Shown here: in pieces, positions 44,117 to 53,465 of the stretch
Layout of the letters: each line of letters begins with the position of its first letter
How positions within the stretch are numbered: the first letter of the stretch is position 1
Origin: Bacteroidia bacterium
GTDB taxonomy: Bacteria > Bacteroidota > Bacteroidia > Bacteroidales > UBA932
Direction: 5' to 3'
NCBI GenBank assembly: GCA_009929175.1
Contig: SABC01000001.1
Span: 42,593-106,592, forward strand
Length of the DNA: 64,000 bases
Translations under genes and position numbers: made by a program
The notes under the pieces: generated by a model
Databases searched by the model: none
What the model saw: the letters and a program-made list of their open reading frames with translations, nothing else
What the model was told of the DNA's origin: nothing

Positions 44117-45616
44117 CTAAAAATCAGATTCAAAGTCAGAATTGGAAAGGAAGCTTTCGCTGTTCATCCTGGAAGGATAAGTTTCCACACCCCCCTCTCC
44201 AAAAGGATCCACATTAAGGGCGTTGTCGGTAACATCCACAAACTTGACTTCGGAATTGCGGAACCTCAGCTTCACATCACATACAGCACCGTTACGGTGC
44301 TTTGCAATGATGATATCGGTCATTCCTGTCAAGGCGGGGTTTTCCTCCCCTGTCCCGTAATAATCGGGCCTGTGGATAAACATCACGATATCGGCATCCT
44401 GCTCGATAGCTCCGGACTCCCTGAGGTCACTCAATTGCGGACGCTTGGAGCCACCCCTTGTCTCTACAGCCCTGCTCAGCTGGGAAAGGGCTATGACCGG
44501 AATATTCAACTCCTTGGCAATAGCCTTTAGCGACCTTGATATTGCCGAAACCTCCTGCTCCCTCATACCCCTTAGCTCATGTGGCCCGGTCATCAATTGC
44601 AGGTAGTCGATTATGATCATCTTGACCCCGTGAATGGAAACAAGTTTCCTTGCCTTGGACCTCAGCTCGTTGATAGAAAGAGACGGGGTATCATCTATAT
44701 ACATGGGTGCTTTGACCAGCTGTTTGAGCCTCGTGTTAAGCTGCTCCCACTCATAATCCTTCAATTTGCGTCCACCTTTGATTTTGTCGGCATCCAAGCC
44801 GGTCTCACTTATCATAAGACGCTTAACCAACTGAACACTTGACATTTCCAAAGAGAAAAACGCAATAGGCACTTGATGGTCCACAGCCATATTCCGTGCC
44901 ATTGTCAATACAAAGGCAGTCTTACCCATCGAGGGGCGTGCTGCTACTATAACCAGGTCAGATGGTTGCCATCCAAGAGTAACCCGGTCTATCCCGGTGT
45001 AGCCCGACGGCACTCCGCTGAGACCATCCTGCCTCAACTGGTTTTTTTGCAGGTCATCGATTGCTTCGTTGATCACATACTGGATCACCTGCGAATCCTT
45101 ACGCATGTTCCTGTCCGACAAGGTAAAGATCTTTTGCTGGGTGGTATCGAGCAGCTCATCCACCGAAACAGCATCGTCGAAAGCCTCTTTTTGAACCCCG
45201 TAAGAGATGGAAATGAGCTCCCTCTGGATATATTTTTGGAGTAAAATCTTTGCGTGGTAATCTATGTGCGCAGCAGCTCCAATCTTCATGCTGAGCTGGC
45301 TAAGGTAAGAGACCCCGCCCACAACTTCCAGGTCACCGGTATTTTTAAGTTCTTCTGATACCGTAAAAAGGTCTACCGGTGCATGTTTGGCAGCAAGGGC
45401 AGATATAGCTGTGAATATCTTACGGTTATTCTCTTTGTAAAAACACTCGGGGCTGATAATGTCCAAGACATCTGTCACAGCAGAGGGTTCGAGCATCAGC
45501 GCCCCTAATACCGCCTCTTCTATATCGGGTGCCTGAGGTGGTTTCTTTCCCATCTCCAGCCCGATTGCGTCAAAATTCGTATCGCTTTTTGCCTTTGCCC
45601 TTATGTTTTTTGCCAT
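44117..45616 (-). CDS. dnaB: replicative DNA helicase DnaB
   Basis: DnaB is the hexameric helicase at the replication fork. The N-terminal DnaG-interacting domain (PPQAPDIEEAVLGALMLEP) is followed by a RecA-like ATPase. Walker A is ARPSMGKT near residue 229, Walker B is MIIIDYLQLM, and the later motif is LSQLSRAVE with the arginine-finger region. At 499 residues there is no sign of an intein. It sits in a long co-directional cluster, 7 nt after the aminotransferase gene. Confidence 0.97.
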   Translation of the reverse strand: MAKNIRAKAKSDTNFDAIGLEMGKKPPQAPDIEEAVLGALMLEPSAVTDVLDIISPECFYKENNRKIFTAISALAAKHAPVDLFTVSEELKNTGDLEVVGGVSYLSQLSMKIGAAAHIDYHAKILLQKYIQRELISISYGVQKEAFDDAVSVDELLDTTQQKIFTLSDRNMRKDSQVIQYVINEAIDDLQKNQLRQDGLSGVPSGYTGIDRVTLGWQPSDLVIVAARPSMGKTAFVLTMARNMAVDHQVPIAFFSLEMSSVQLVKRLMISETGLDADKIKGGRKLKDYEWEQLNTRLKQLVKAPMYIDDTPSLSINELRSKARKLVSIHGVKMIIIDYLQLMTGPHELRGMREQEVSAISRSLKAIAKELNIPVIALSQLSRAVETRGGSKRPQLSDLRESGAIEQDADIVMFIHRPDYYGTGEENPALTGMTDIIIAKHRNGAVCDVKLRFRNSEVKFVDVTDNALNVDPFGEGGVETYPSRMNSESFLSNSDFESDF

Positions 45617-45623
45617 TTTCCTG

Positions 45624-46829
45624 TTAAAGCTTTATTCTGTCCAATGCTCTCAATATCGCTTCCGAAGCCATTTTTACCTCATTTACAGTAATGGGTAAAG
45701 GAGGAGCAATCCTAAAAGCTCCTGGGTAAAAAAGGAACCAGTCACTCAAAACCCCCTCTTCCAGTAAAAGAGGCAGGATTTGTTGGGCATAATCCTCATT
45801 TTTAAGGTCTACTGCAATCAGCAGACCCTCTGCCCTGATCTCCTTAACCAAAGGATGAGCTTTTAGTGTATTTGCAAATATAGCACTCTTTTCATAAACC
45901 TCCCCAAGCCAACTTTCATTTAACAATAGTTTGAGGGATGCAAGAGCGGCAGCACAAGAGACAGGGTGACCGCCAAAGGTAGTGATATGTCCGAGCACCG
46001 GATCTGACTTCCAGTTTTCCATCAGCTCCGAGGATGCTACCAGAGCACCAAGCGGCATCCCTCCTCCAAGTGCTTTGGCTAGGGTGAGGATGTCGGGGAC
46101 AATACCGTATTTTTGGTGGGCAAACATCTGGCCGGTCCTGCCAAAAGCAGTCTGGATTTCGTCAAGGATAAGCAAAGTTCCCGTTTGATAACACCTCTCC
46201 CTCAGGGCACTAAGATAACCTCCTATTGGAGCGAAAACACCACCTTCGGCCATAACCGGTTCTGCTATCACACATGCTGTCTTTTCGGTGATTAGTCCTA
46301 GCTGTTCAAAGGAGTTGAAACATATGTGCCTCACACCGGGCAACAAGGGGCGGAAGGAATTTTTGAATTCTTCGTTACCCATCACGCTAAGGGCTCCGTG
46401 GGTGCTTCCGTGGTAACTGTTGTAAAAAGAGATCATTTCGCTCCTGCCGGTAACCCGCTTTGCCAGTTTGAGTGCTGCTTCATTGGCTTCGCTGCCCGAA
46501 TTTACGTAGTAGACCGAATCAAGGGAGGGATCCAGCAGGGATGTAAGTAATGCAGCGTGTTCACTTTGGGGTGCCTGAATAACCTCTCCATATACCATCA
46601 GATGCATATGTTTGTCTATTTGATTCTTGACAGCATCCAGTATGGCTTTGTTCCCGTGACCTGTATTTGAAACACAAACCCCGGAAACGAGGTCAATGAT
46701 TTTTTGGCCTTGAGGAGTAAACAAGAAAACCCCTTCGGCCCTATGAATCTCTAATCCCAGGGGAGAGGGGGAAGTCAACGCTACATGCTTGAAAAACAAA
46801 TCCCTTATTGTATAGGGTTTGTTGTCCAT
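45624..46829 (-). CDS. class III aminotransferase
   Basis: This 401-residue PLP enzyme belongs to the ornithine/4-aminobutyrate aminotransferase family (fold type I). The PLP Lys is in LTLAKALGGGMP near residue 251, and the Asp in LILDEIQTAFGRTGQ contacts the cofactor ring. YVNSGSEANEAALKLAK and SYHGSTHG are other family landmarks. The amino donor cannot be assigned; no arginine or lysine pathway gene is adjacent. It abuts the zinc-ribbon protein gene directly. Confidence 0.88.
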   Translation of the reverse strand: MDNKPYTIRDLFFKHVALTSPSPLGLEIHRAEGVFLFTPQGQKIIDLVSGVCVSNTGHGNKAILDAVKNQIDKHMHLMVYGEVIQAPQSEHAALLTSLLDPSLDSVYYVNSGSEANEAALKLAKRVTGRSEMISFYNSYHGSTHGALSVMGNEEFKNSFRPLLPGVRHICFNSFEQLGLITEKTACVIAEPVMAEGGVFAPIGGYLSALRERCYQTGTLLILDEIQTAFGRTGQMFAHQKYGIVPDILTLAKALGGGMPLGALVASSELMENWKSDPVLGHITTFGGHPVSCAAALASLKLLLNESWLGEVYEKSAIFANTLKAHPLVKEIRAEGLLIAVDLKNEDYAQQILPLLLEEGVLSDWFLFYPGAFRIAPPLPITVNEVKMASEAILRALDRIKL

Positions 46830-47648
46830 TTACTCCTGTGCCTCAAAGTCGGCATTGACAAGGATCCTGCCGCAATATTCACACACGATGATTTTCTTGC
46901 TGGAAGCAATGTCCAATTGTCTTTGAGGGGGAATCTTGTTAAAACAGCCCGAACAGGCATCCCTCCTGACAGTAACCACCGCAAGGCCATTGCGCGCATT
47001 TGTACGAACCTTTTTGTAGGCGGCAAGCAATCTGGCATCAATTTGTGATTGAAGCTCCTCGGAATACTTAAGCAACTCCTCCTCTTCTTTGGCTGTCTCC
47101 GAAACAATCGAATCCAATTCCTTTTTCTTGTTTTCAAGATCCAGCTTCCTCTCCTCCAATGCCTTTTTTGTCTCGTCCAGCAATGCTTTCCTCTCGGCGA
47201 GCAACAACGCGTTCTCCTTTATCCTCTTTTCGGAAAGTTGGACTTCGAGTCCCTGGAATTCGATCTCTTTGGAAAGAGAGTCATACTCACGGTTGTTCTT
47301 CACATTGTTTTGCTGTGCCGTATATTTCTCAATAAGGCTTTTGGAGTTTTCCAGGTCAATCTTCTTTTGGGCAACAGCCTTCTCAATCTCCTTGATTTCG
47401 TGCATCAGGTTGTCGGTGCGTGTTGTAAGGCCAAGAATATCATCCTCCAGGTCTTGCACCTCCAATGGCAGCTCCCCTCTTAACAGATGAATCTGGTCAA
47501 TGGTGGAATCCGTTTGTTGAAGTTTGTACAACAAATAGAGCTTGGACTCCATGGAGAGGTCTCCATCAACCGCACTCTTTTGTAATGAGATAAAAGTACC
47601 ACCGTCCAACGGGGTCTCTACCTGTATTTTTGTTTTAGCTGCTGACAT
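46830..47648 (-). CDS. coiled-coil protein with C4 zinc ribbon
   Basis: The 272-residue protein is mostly long coiled coil (heptad-rich stretches from about residue 45 to 200), then a C-terminal zinc ribbon with CSGC and CEYC pairs. This fits the zf-RING_7/C4-type family that sits next to nif3 in many genomes. The function is unknown; nucleic-acid or protein binding is possible. It lies 6 nt after nif3. Confidence 0.82.
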   Translation of the reverse strand: MSAAKTKIQVETPLDGGTFISLQKSAVDGDLSMESKLYLLYKLQQTDSTIDQIHLLRGELPLEVQDLEDDILGLTTRTDNLMHEIKEIEKAVAQKKIDLENSKSLIEKYTAQQNNVKNNREYDSLSKEIEFQGLEVQLSEKRIKENALLLAERKALLDETKKALEERKLDLENKKKELDSIVSETAKEEEELLKYSEELQSQIDARLLAAYKKVRTNARNGLAVVTVRRDACSGCFNKIPPQRQLDIASSKKIIVCEYCGRILVNADFEAQE

Positions 47649-47654
47649 AATCTG

Positions 47655-48431
47655 TTAATGATAATGTATGGGATTATTATTTTTATTACTCTTGCAAACC
47701 GCAAAGTTAGGTATTTTTTTCAGAATTATCTCCTTTATCAGGTCCAGTACTCCTATTTCACTCTCATAATGGCCAATGTCCATTACCATGAAACCTGGTT
47801 CACAAAAAAAGTTGTGGTACGAAATATCTCCTGAGATATAGACTTGTGCTCCCGATGCCCAGGCTGCTCCAATCAAAGAAGAACCACTCCCTCCGCAAAG
47901 AGCTATCCTTGAAATCATCTCTTTGACAGGATCGGAACTCCTGATCCATTTTAATCCGAATTTATCCTTAACCATGCCGATGAAGGCAACCACATCCATC
48001 GGATTCTCCAAATCCCCCACTATCCCAAGACCTTGCCCGGGATCCTTGTCTGCATTCAGGATCTCCCTGTTGCGAAGGGAGAGTTTGTCGGCCATCAGAC
48101 CGCTTACTCCATCGGGAACTTTATCTACATTTGTGTGTATGGAGTATAGGGAAATATCTTGTTTTATGAGGGTCTTCACAACCCTCTCCACATAAGTATC
48201 GTTGCCGACACTCTTCAGTCCCTTGAAGATAAGCGGGTGGTGTGTAATAATGAGATTAGCCCCCATATCGATTGCCTCTGCAACAATCTCTTCGGTACAA
48301 TCCAGGGCAAGGAGTACTTTGTTGACGACAGCCTCTCTGTCTCCAACCATAAAGCCCGAATTATCCCAGCTCTCCTGAATCTTTTCGGGTGCAAATTCCT
48401 GCAGGGCCCATATGACATCCTTTACCTTCAT
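47655..48431 (-). CDS. Nif3-like dinuclear metal protein
   Basis: The 258-residue sequence has the metal-binding signature ITHHPLIFKGLKS near residue 64 and HYESEIGVLDLI near the C-terminus, as in the YbgI/Nif3 hexameric family. It is the short form without the inserted PII-like domain present in some relatives. It is sometimes annotated as GTP cyclohydrolase I type 2, but the reaction is not established. The neighbour order nif3 then zinc-ribbon protein is widely conserved. Confidence 0.9.
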   Translation of the reverse strand: MKVKDVIWALQEFAPEKIQESWDNSGFMVGDREAVVNKVLLALDCTEEIVAEAIDMGANLIITHHPLIFKGLKSVGNDTYVERVVKTLIKQDISLYSIHTNVDKVPDGVSGLMADKLSLRNREILNADKDPGQGLGIVGDLENPMDVVAFIGMVKDKFGLKWIRSSDPVKEMISRIALCGGSGSSLIGAAWASGAQVYISGDISYHNFFCEPGFMVMDIGHYESEIGVLDLIKEIILKKIPNFAVCKSNKNNNPIHYH

Positions 48432-48440
48432 CCCGGAAAA

Positions 48441-48779
48441 TTATAGCGAAGCCGAAACAGCCTCAAGTCTCTCTTTGATATTGTTTAGCATCTCCACTAC
48501 ATCTACCCGGCGGTCCACTCCTTCCTTATTGTCCTTCATCCTTTTTGAAGCACCTTCCAAGGTCATTCCCCTCTCTTTTACCAAAAAGTGGATCATTTTG
48601 AAATTGGTCACATCCTGAGCAGTAAACAGCCGGTTTCCCTTTTTATTCCTTGCAGGCCTGATGAACTCCGGGAATTTCTGTGCCCAGAATCTCACAAGAG
48701 AGGTGTTTTCGTCCAGCATTCCGGCTACCTCACCTATTGTGTAATAAAGCTTTTCGATTTTAAATTCTTTGTATGGCAT
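48441..48779 (-). CDS. MerR family transcriptional regulator
   Basis: The 112-residue protein has a MerR winged helix (EKLYYTIGEVAGMLDENTSLVRFWAQKFPEF) and the short following helices (MIHFLVKERGMTLEGASKRM). It lacks a long effector domain. Such short MerR proteins are common in Bacteroidetes; its target is unknown. It lies 38 nt after the downstream M23 peptidase gene. Confidence 0.87.
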   Translation of the reverse strand: MPYKEFKIEKLYYTIGEVAGMLDENTSLVRFWAQKFPEFIRPARNKKGNRLFTAQDVTNFKMIHFLVKERGMTLEGASKRMKDNKEGVDRRVDVVEMLNNIKERLEAVSASL

Positions 48780-48817
48780 GGCAGGTAGAATTAGTTGTTT
48801 ATAAAAAAAGAGCAGGA

Positions 48818-49768
48818 TTAATCCAGTGACTGGCCACTGTTGAGTGCCGATATCATCATCTCCCTGTAGTCTCCAGGGGTAAGGTCTGCAAAGAAAAAAT
48901 TGACAGGATCAACAACCTTGCCATTGAACATCACCTCGTAATGCAAATGAGGTGCAAAGGAGAGACCACTATTCCCTACCCTTGCAATAACCATTCCGCG
49001 ACTAACCTTTTGACCACTCCTCACAAATATCTCTCCGAGATGGGCATAGTATGTCTCAATACCGTCAGAATGACTTATCCTTACCTGGTTGCCCCTCCCT
49101 CTGTCGGAGCGGATAACCTCCCTGATTACACCATCTGCAGTAGCTATGACCTCTGTTCCCAGACCTGCAAGGAGATCCAGCCCGGTATGGTTTTCTTTGG
49201 TTTTGTAAAAAGGGTGTATCTTGAGTCCTACCCCGGCACCTGTCTGGGAAACTGAAAGTCCTTTTATGGGCAGGGCTGTAGGAAGGGCGGTAATGTTCTC
49301 TATTTCCGATAACGATTGGTATATGCTCTCTATCCTGCGTGTCTGTTCCGATGCCAAAAACTCGGTAAACTTTATCCTGTCGGCAGTAAAGCTGACAAGA
49401 CTCCTGTCGCTGGAAGTATCAAGCTGGGCATACAAACCTGAATTGTGCTCCACAAGCATGTCGGGAGGTGTGGATTTGAAAATGCTTTTGTAAATCTCCC
49501 TGTCCTTGGTTTTAAGATCCGTAAGTACCTCGTCAAGTATACCCAGTTTTTCGAGTGAACGCTGGTACTCTGCATTGAGTATTTCGTTTTCCCTTATCAA
49601 TCTCTCCTCCTGAGTGGTATTGAACAGTAAAGCAAACACCAGGTAATAGATTACTGCCAACAAAACAGTACCCAGCAAATAGCGGAACACCATCTTTAAT
49701 GTTCCCAATATGCCAAGTTTCTCCTCTACAAAGCTAAGTTGCTCCCTGTTGAATTTATACTTGCTCAT
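48818..49768 (-). CDS. M23 family metallopeptidase (second of pair)
   Basis: A short cytoplasmic start (MSKYKFNREQLSF), one transmembrane helix (residues ~31-50), a coiled-coil region and a C-terminal LytM/M23 domain are seen. HTGLDLLAG and HLHYEV give the His/Asp zinc ligands, so it could cleave peptidoglycan peptide bridges or act in envelope division. The ORF-track start at 49816 adds 16 residues before this conserved N-terminus; the ATG at 49768 is preferred. It overlaps the first peptidase gene by 14 nt and is its paralogue. Confidence 0.88.
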   Translation of the reverse strand: MSKYKFNREQLSFVEEKLGILGTLKMVFRYLLGTVLLAVIYYLVFALLFNTTQEERLIRENEILNAEYQRSLEKLGILDEVLTDLKTKDREIYKSIFKSTPPDMLVEHNSGLYAQLDTSSDRSLVSFTADRIKFTEFLASEQTRRIESIYQSLSEIENITALPTALPIKGLSVSQTGAGVGLKIHPFYKTKENHTGLDLLAGLGTEVIATADGVIREVIRSDRGRGNQVRISHSDGIETYYAHLGEIFVRSGQKVSRGMVIARVGNSGLSFAPHLHYEVMFNGKVVDPVNFFFADLTPGDYREMMISALNSGQSLD

Positions 49769-50732
49769 TATTACCGGCAGAATTGATAAGAGCAAGGAAT
49801 CCCTCCTCGTCCACATCCCTGTTATAGTAATTGAGTGGATTCACGGTCCTTCCCTTGAATATTACCTCATAGTGGAGATGAGGCCCTTTGGACCTGCCTG
49901 TGTTACCCATGAAACCGATGACTTCTCCCCTCTTTACTATCCTCCCTACGGTCACATTGGCCTCTTTCAGGTGAGCATACCTGGTCTTGTAGCCGAATCC
50001 GTGGTCTATCATTACAAAATTGCCGTATCCGAAGAAATCATGGCCAACCTCCACAACCTTTCCATTACCCGTTGCATAGATATGCTCGCCTGATGGTCCC
50101 GAAAGATCTATCCCGTTGTGCATGCGGAAGTCCCCGTGGAAAGGATCCCGGCGGTAACCGAAACTGCTGGAATACCGGATCCTGGATGATGCAATGTTGA
50201 CCGGAGGTATTGCGGGTACACACAAGGTCATTTCGTCGGCATTCCTGGCCAGTTGGGCGAGGTCGTCAAAAGACCTGGATTGTACATAAGCTTTTTTGTA
50301 CAGGACATCAAGGTTAAAAGCCGTCCGGCTCAAAATCCCCGATTTTTCAAAGTTCTGAAGGTAAGAGTAACGGTCAGTCCCGCCAAACCCGGCGTTGCGG
50401 ACATCCTCGGGAATTTCGTCCATACCAAAGATAGGACGGTATACATAATTGTCCCTCATCTGCAGCGCATAAAGCGACTTATTGAGGCTCTCAAACCTTT
50501 TGTTCACAAGCTCAAGGCTACTTGCCAGCTCCTCATTACTCCTTTTAAGCGACAAAAGTTTTGGAGTTTCCAATTTAAAATATTCTGTATAAATATAATA
50601 GTAGCCCAACGACAGGACCACGCTCATCATGAACATAAAGAATCCCCTTGACAACCTGACTCTTGCAGGTATCTTGTGGATTTCATATGCTAAGGTTTCG
50701 TGATTGAACTTGTACTTCTTATTTTTAGTCAT
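49755..50732 (-). CDS. M23 family metallopeptidase (first of pair)
   Basis: The 325-residue protein has the same plan as its neighbour: a conserved N-terminus (KYKFNHETLAYE), a transmembrane helix near residues 30-48, coiled coil, and an M23 domain with HNGIDLSGPSG and HLHYEV, which supply the zinc ligands. It probably acts on peptidoglycan in the periplasm. It is the first gene of the long minus-strand cluster that runs to the rnf genes. A -7 box lies 26 nt upstream. Confidence 0.9.
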   Translation of the reverse strand: MTKNKKYKFNHETLAYEIHKIPARVRLSRGFFMFMMSVVLSLGYYYIYTEYFKLETPKLLSLKRSNEELASSLELVNKRFESLNKSLYALQMRDNYVYRPIFGMDEIPEDVRNAGFGGTDRYSYLQNFEKSGILSRTAFNLDVLYKKAYVQSRSFDDLAQLARNADEMTLCVPAIPPVNIASSRIRYSSSFGYRRDPFHGDFRMHNGIDLSGPSGEHIYATGNGKVVEVGHDFFGYGNFVMIDHGFGYKTRYAHLKEANVTVGRIVKRGEVIGFMGNTGRSKGPHLHYEVIFKGRTVNPLNYYNRDVDEEGFLALINSAGNNEQV

Positions 50733-50758
50733 CCCAAATTTCGACTCTTATTACCTTG

Positions 50759-50766
50759 CAAATTTA
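50759..50766 (-). promoter_or_regulatory. -7 box for M23 cluster
   Basis: CAAATTTA is the reverse complement of TAAATTTG and lies 26 nt before the ATG at 50732. No matching -33 element is seen. It is the only convincing promoter found for the 13-kb minus-strand cluster. Confidence 0.5.
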
Positions 50767-50786
50767 TATAATTTTAAATAAAAACC

Positions 50787-50794
50787 TATTTTTG
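50787..50794 (+). promoter_or_regulatory. -7 box for alaS operon
   Basis: TATTTTTG matches TAnnTTTG and ends 39 nt before the alaS start. It is back-to-back with the M23 promoter, 20 bp away. Confidence 0.45.
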
Positions 50795-50833
50795 TGACTT
50801 AATTTCAAACACACTTTAATTACTTCCCGCAAT

Positions 50834-53446
50834 ATGACTTCAAAAGAGATAAGAGATAATTTTTTAAGTTTTTTCGAAAGCAAAGGACATGTGATAGTTC
50901 CTTCGGCACCTATGGTTGTGAAGGATGACCCTACCCTGATGTTTACAAACGCAGGTATGAACCAGTTCAAAGATTGGTTCCTGGGGAACACACAAGTGAA
51001 GTACCCAAGGGTTGCAGACACTCAAAAATGCCTGAGGGTAAGCGGCAAACATAACGACCTTGAGGAGGTAGGGCACGACACCTACCACCACACAATGTTT
51101 GAGATGCTTGGGAACTGGAGCTTTGGAAATTATTTCAAAAAGGAGGCTATTGCCTGGGCTTGGGAGTTGCTTACCAAAGTTTACAAACTGGACAGCAACA
51201 GATTGTACGCAACTGTATTTGAAGGGAGTGAGGAGGATAACATAGCCCCCGACAATGAAGCCCGTGAAGAGTGGCTCAAGTATCTCCCGGCCGAACGGAT
51301 CATATACGGCAATAAGAAAGATAACTTTTGGGAAATGGGTGAGACCGGCCCTTGCGGTCCCTGCAGCGAGATCCATGTTGACCTGAGGAGCGACAGCGAA
51401 AGGGCACAAATCGACGGAGCAACACTGGTAAATACAGGGCACCACCTGGTAATCGAAATCTGGAACCTGGTTTTCATCCAATATAACCGCAAAGCGGGAG
51501 GCGCACTAGTACCTCTGCCCAACAAACACGTGGATACCGGTATGGGGCTTGAGAGGCTCTGCATGGCAATGCAAGGCAAATTGAGCAACTATGATACCGA
51601 TGTTTTCACCGGAATGATTGCCAGGATATCGGAACTCACAGGTGTGGAGTATGGTTCCGATCCAAAGACAGGGATAGCAATGAGGGTGATTGCAGACCAT
51701 ATACGGGCTATTTCATTCTCTATTGCCGATGGACAACTCCCTTCCAACGTAAAGGCCGGATACGTGATCCGCAGAATCCTCCGCAGGGCTGTCCGTTATG
51801 CCTACACCTTCCTGGGTTGTGCAGAGCCTCTGCTTTGCAAGCTTGTCGGGCAGATGGTCAAGGATATGGGTAACGCCTTCCCGGAATTGGTTTCCCAGCA
51901 AGGATTGATAGAAAAGGTTATCCGCGAAGAGGAGGAGTCATTCCTGAGGACGCTGGAAAAGGGCATAAGGCTTTTGGATACCATCATGGAAAAGAGCAGC
52001 GGCAAAACCATTTCGGGAGAAGATGCCTTTACCTTGTATGACACATACGGCTTTCCGATTGACCTTAGCGAGCTCATAGCCAAAGAGAGAGGCTATTCGA
52101 TTGACCATACCGGATTTGAAAAGGAATTGGCAAAACAAAAGGAGAGAAGCCGCAAAGCTACCTCCACCGAAGAGGGCGACTGGACAGAGATCAGGCCTTT
52201 CACAGGTACGATCTTTACCGGTTACGAAAATACCCGGGAGATTGTGAATATTGTCCGGTACCGTGCCGTGAAAAGCAAAAACCGCACGGTATACCAGCTT
52301 GTGCTCGACAAAAGCCCGTTTTATGCAGAAAGCGGCGGACAAGTGGGCGATACCGGTACCCTGGAATACAACGGCTCTGCAATCACAATCGTCAATACCT
52401 TAAAGGAGAACAATCTGCATATCCACATTTCCGAGACCCTTCCTCAGGACCCTTCTGTCACTTTCATTGCAATCATTGACAAGGATAAAAGGGATTCAAC
52501 TGCAGCGAACCATACCGCTACCCACCTGCTTCACAACGCACTCAGGGAGATAATCGGAACCCATGTAGAGCAAAAAGGATCACTTGTAAACCACACCCGG
52601 TTCCGCTTTGACTTTTCCCATTTCGAAAAAGTGAGCGATGAGCAGTTGAGGGAAATCGAAAACCACGTGAACCGTCACATCAGGATGGATATTCCAAAGG
52701 ACGAAATGAGGGAGGTCCCGATCGGAGAGGCCAGGGAGATGGGGGCAATGGCCCTTTTCGGTGAAAAATACGGGGACTCTGTACGGGTAATCCGGTTCGG
52801 GGAGTCGGTGGAGCTTTGCGGAGGCACACACGCAACATCAACAGGCAGTATCGGACTCTTCAAAATCCTTTCGGAGGGTGCTATTGCAGCAGGTATCAGA
52901 CGGATTGAGGCTACCACCGGTTACAATGCAGAGTTGATGGTCCAAGAGATGGAAGACCTTTTAAGGACTGTCCGCTCCAGGATGAACAACTCTCCCAACA
53001 TACTCTCTGCAATAGAAAAGCTGGCTGCCGAAAACGAATCCCTTAAAAAAAGGGTGGACGAGGCAATCAAGGAACAGGCTGCCCAGATAAAGGAGCGTCT
53101 TGCCAGCCAGGCACAGACAATCAACGGGGTTAAGCTCCATTTGCTAAAAGGGGAGTGCAATTCTGAGGTAGTAAAGAACGTGGCATTTATGATCCGGAAC
53201 GGAAACAATTCCTCTGCTTTTGTAGCTGCATATACCGACCAGGGAAAAGCATCCCTGGCCCTAATGTACACAGACGACCTTGTCACACACGGCAAAAATG
53301 CTGCTAAAGAGATTCGGGAGGCTGCCAAATTCATAAATGGCGGCGGCGGCGGGCAACCTTTTTTTGCCACAGCCGGCGGGAAAGATACAACAGGCATGGA
53401 TTATGCAATGGACAAGCTGATTGAGTTAGCGACATCTCACGTTTAA
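50834..53446 (+). CDS. alaS: alanyl-tRNA synthetase
   Basis: This enzyme charges and edits tRNA-Ala. The class II core is at the N-terminus ([19 protein letters not shown] ... [15 protein letters not shown]). The editing domain carries HTATHLLH and CGGTHA with its zinc ligands. The C-terminal DHHA1/C-Ala region ends in the glycine-rich [14 protein letters not shown]. At 870 residues it is full-length. It leads a plus-strand operon with an LptF/G permease, fmt and thiN. Confidence 0.97.
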   Translation: MTSKEIRDNFLSFFESKGHVIVPSAPMVVKDDPTLMFTNAGMNQFKDWFLGNTQVKYPRVADTQKCLRVSGKHNDLEEVGHDTYHHTMFEMLGNWSFGNYFKKEAIAWAWELLTKVYKLDSNRLYATVFEGSEEDNIAPDNEAREEWLKYLPAERIIYGNKKDNFWEMGETGPCGPCSEIHVDLRSDSERAQIDGATLVNTGHHLVIEIWNLVFIQYNRKAGGALVPLPNKHVDTGMGLERLCMAMQGKLSNYDTDVFTGMIARISELTGVEYGSDPKTGIAMRVIADHIRAISFSIADGQLPSNVKAGYVIRRILRRAVRYAYTFLGCAEPLLCKLVGQMVKDMGNAFPELVSQQGLIEKVIREEEESFLRTLEKGIRLLDTIMEKSSGKTISGEDAFTLYDTYGFPIDLSELIAKERGYSIDHTGFEKELAKQKERSRKATSTEEGDWTEIRPFTGTIFTGYENTREIVNIVRYRAVKSKNRTVYQLVLDKSPFYAESGGQVGDTGTLEYNGSAITIVNTLKENNLHIHISETLPQDPSVTFIAIIDKDKRDSTAANHTATHLLHNALREIIGTHVEQKGSLVNHTRFRFDFSHFEKVSDEQLREIENHVNRHIRMDIPKDEMREVPIGEAREMGAMALFGEKYGDSVRVIRFGESVELCGGTHATSTGSIGLFKILSEGAIAAGIRRIEATTGYNAELMVQEMEDLLRTVRSRMNNSPNILSAIEKLAAENESLKKRVDEAIKEQAAQIKERLASQAQTINGVKLHLLKGECNSEVVKNVAFMIRNGNNSSAFVAAYTDQGKASLALMYTDDLVTHGKNAAKEIREAAKFINGGGGGQPFFATAGGKDTTGMDYAMDKLIELATSHV

Positions 53447-53465
53447 AATCTCTAAAATACGACTA

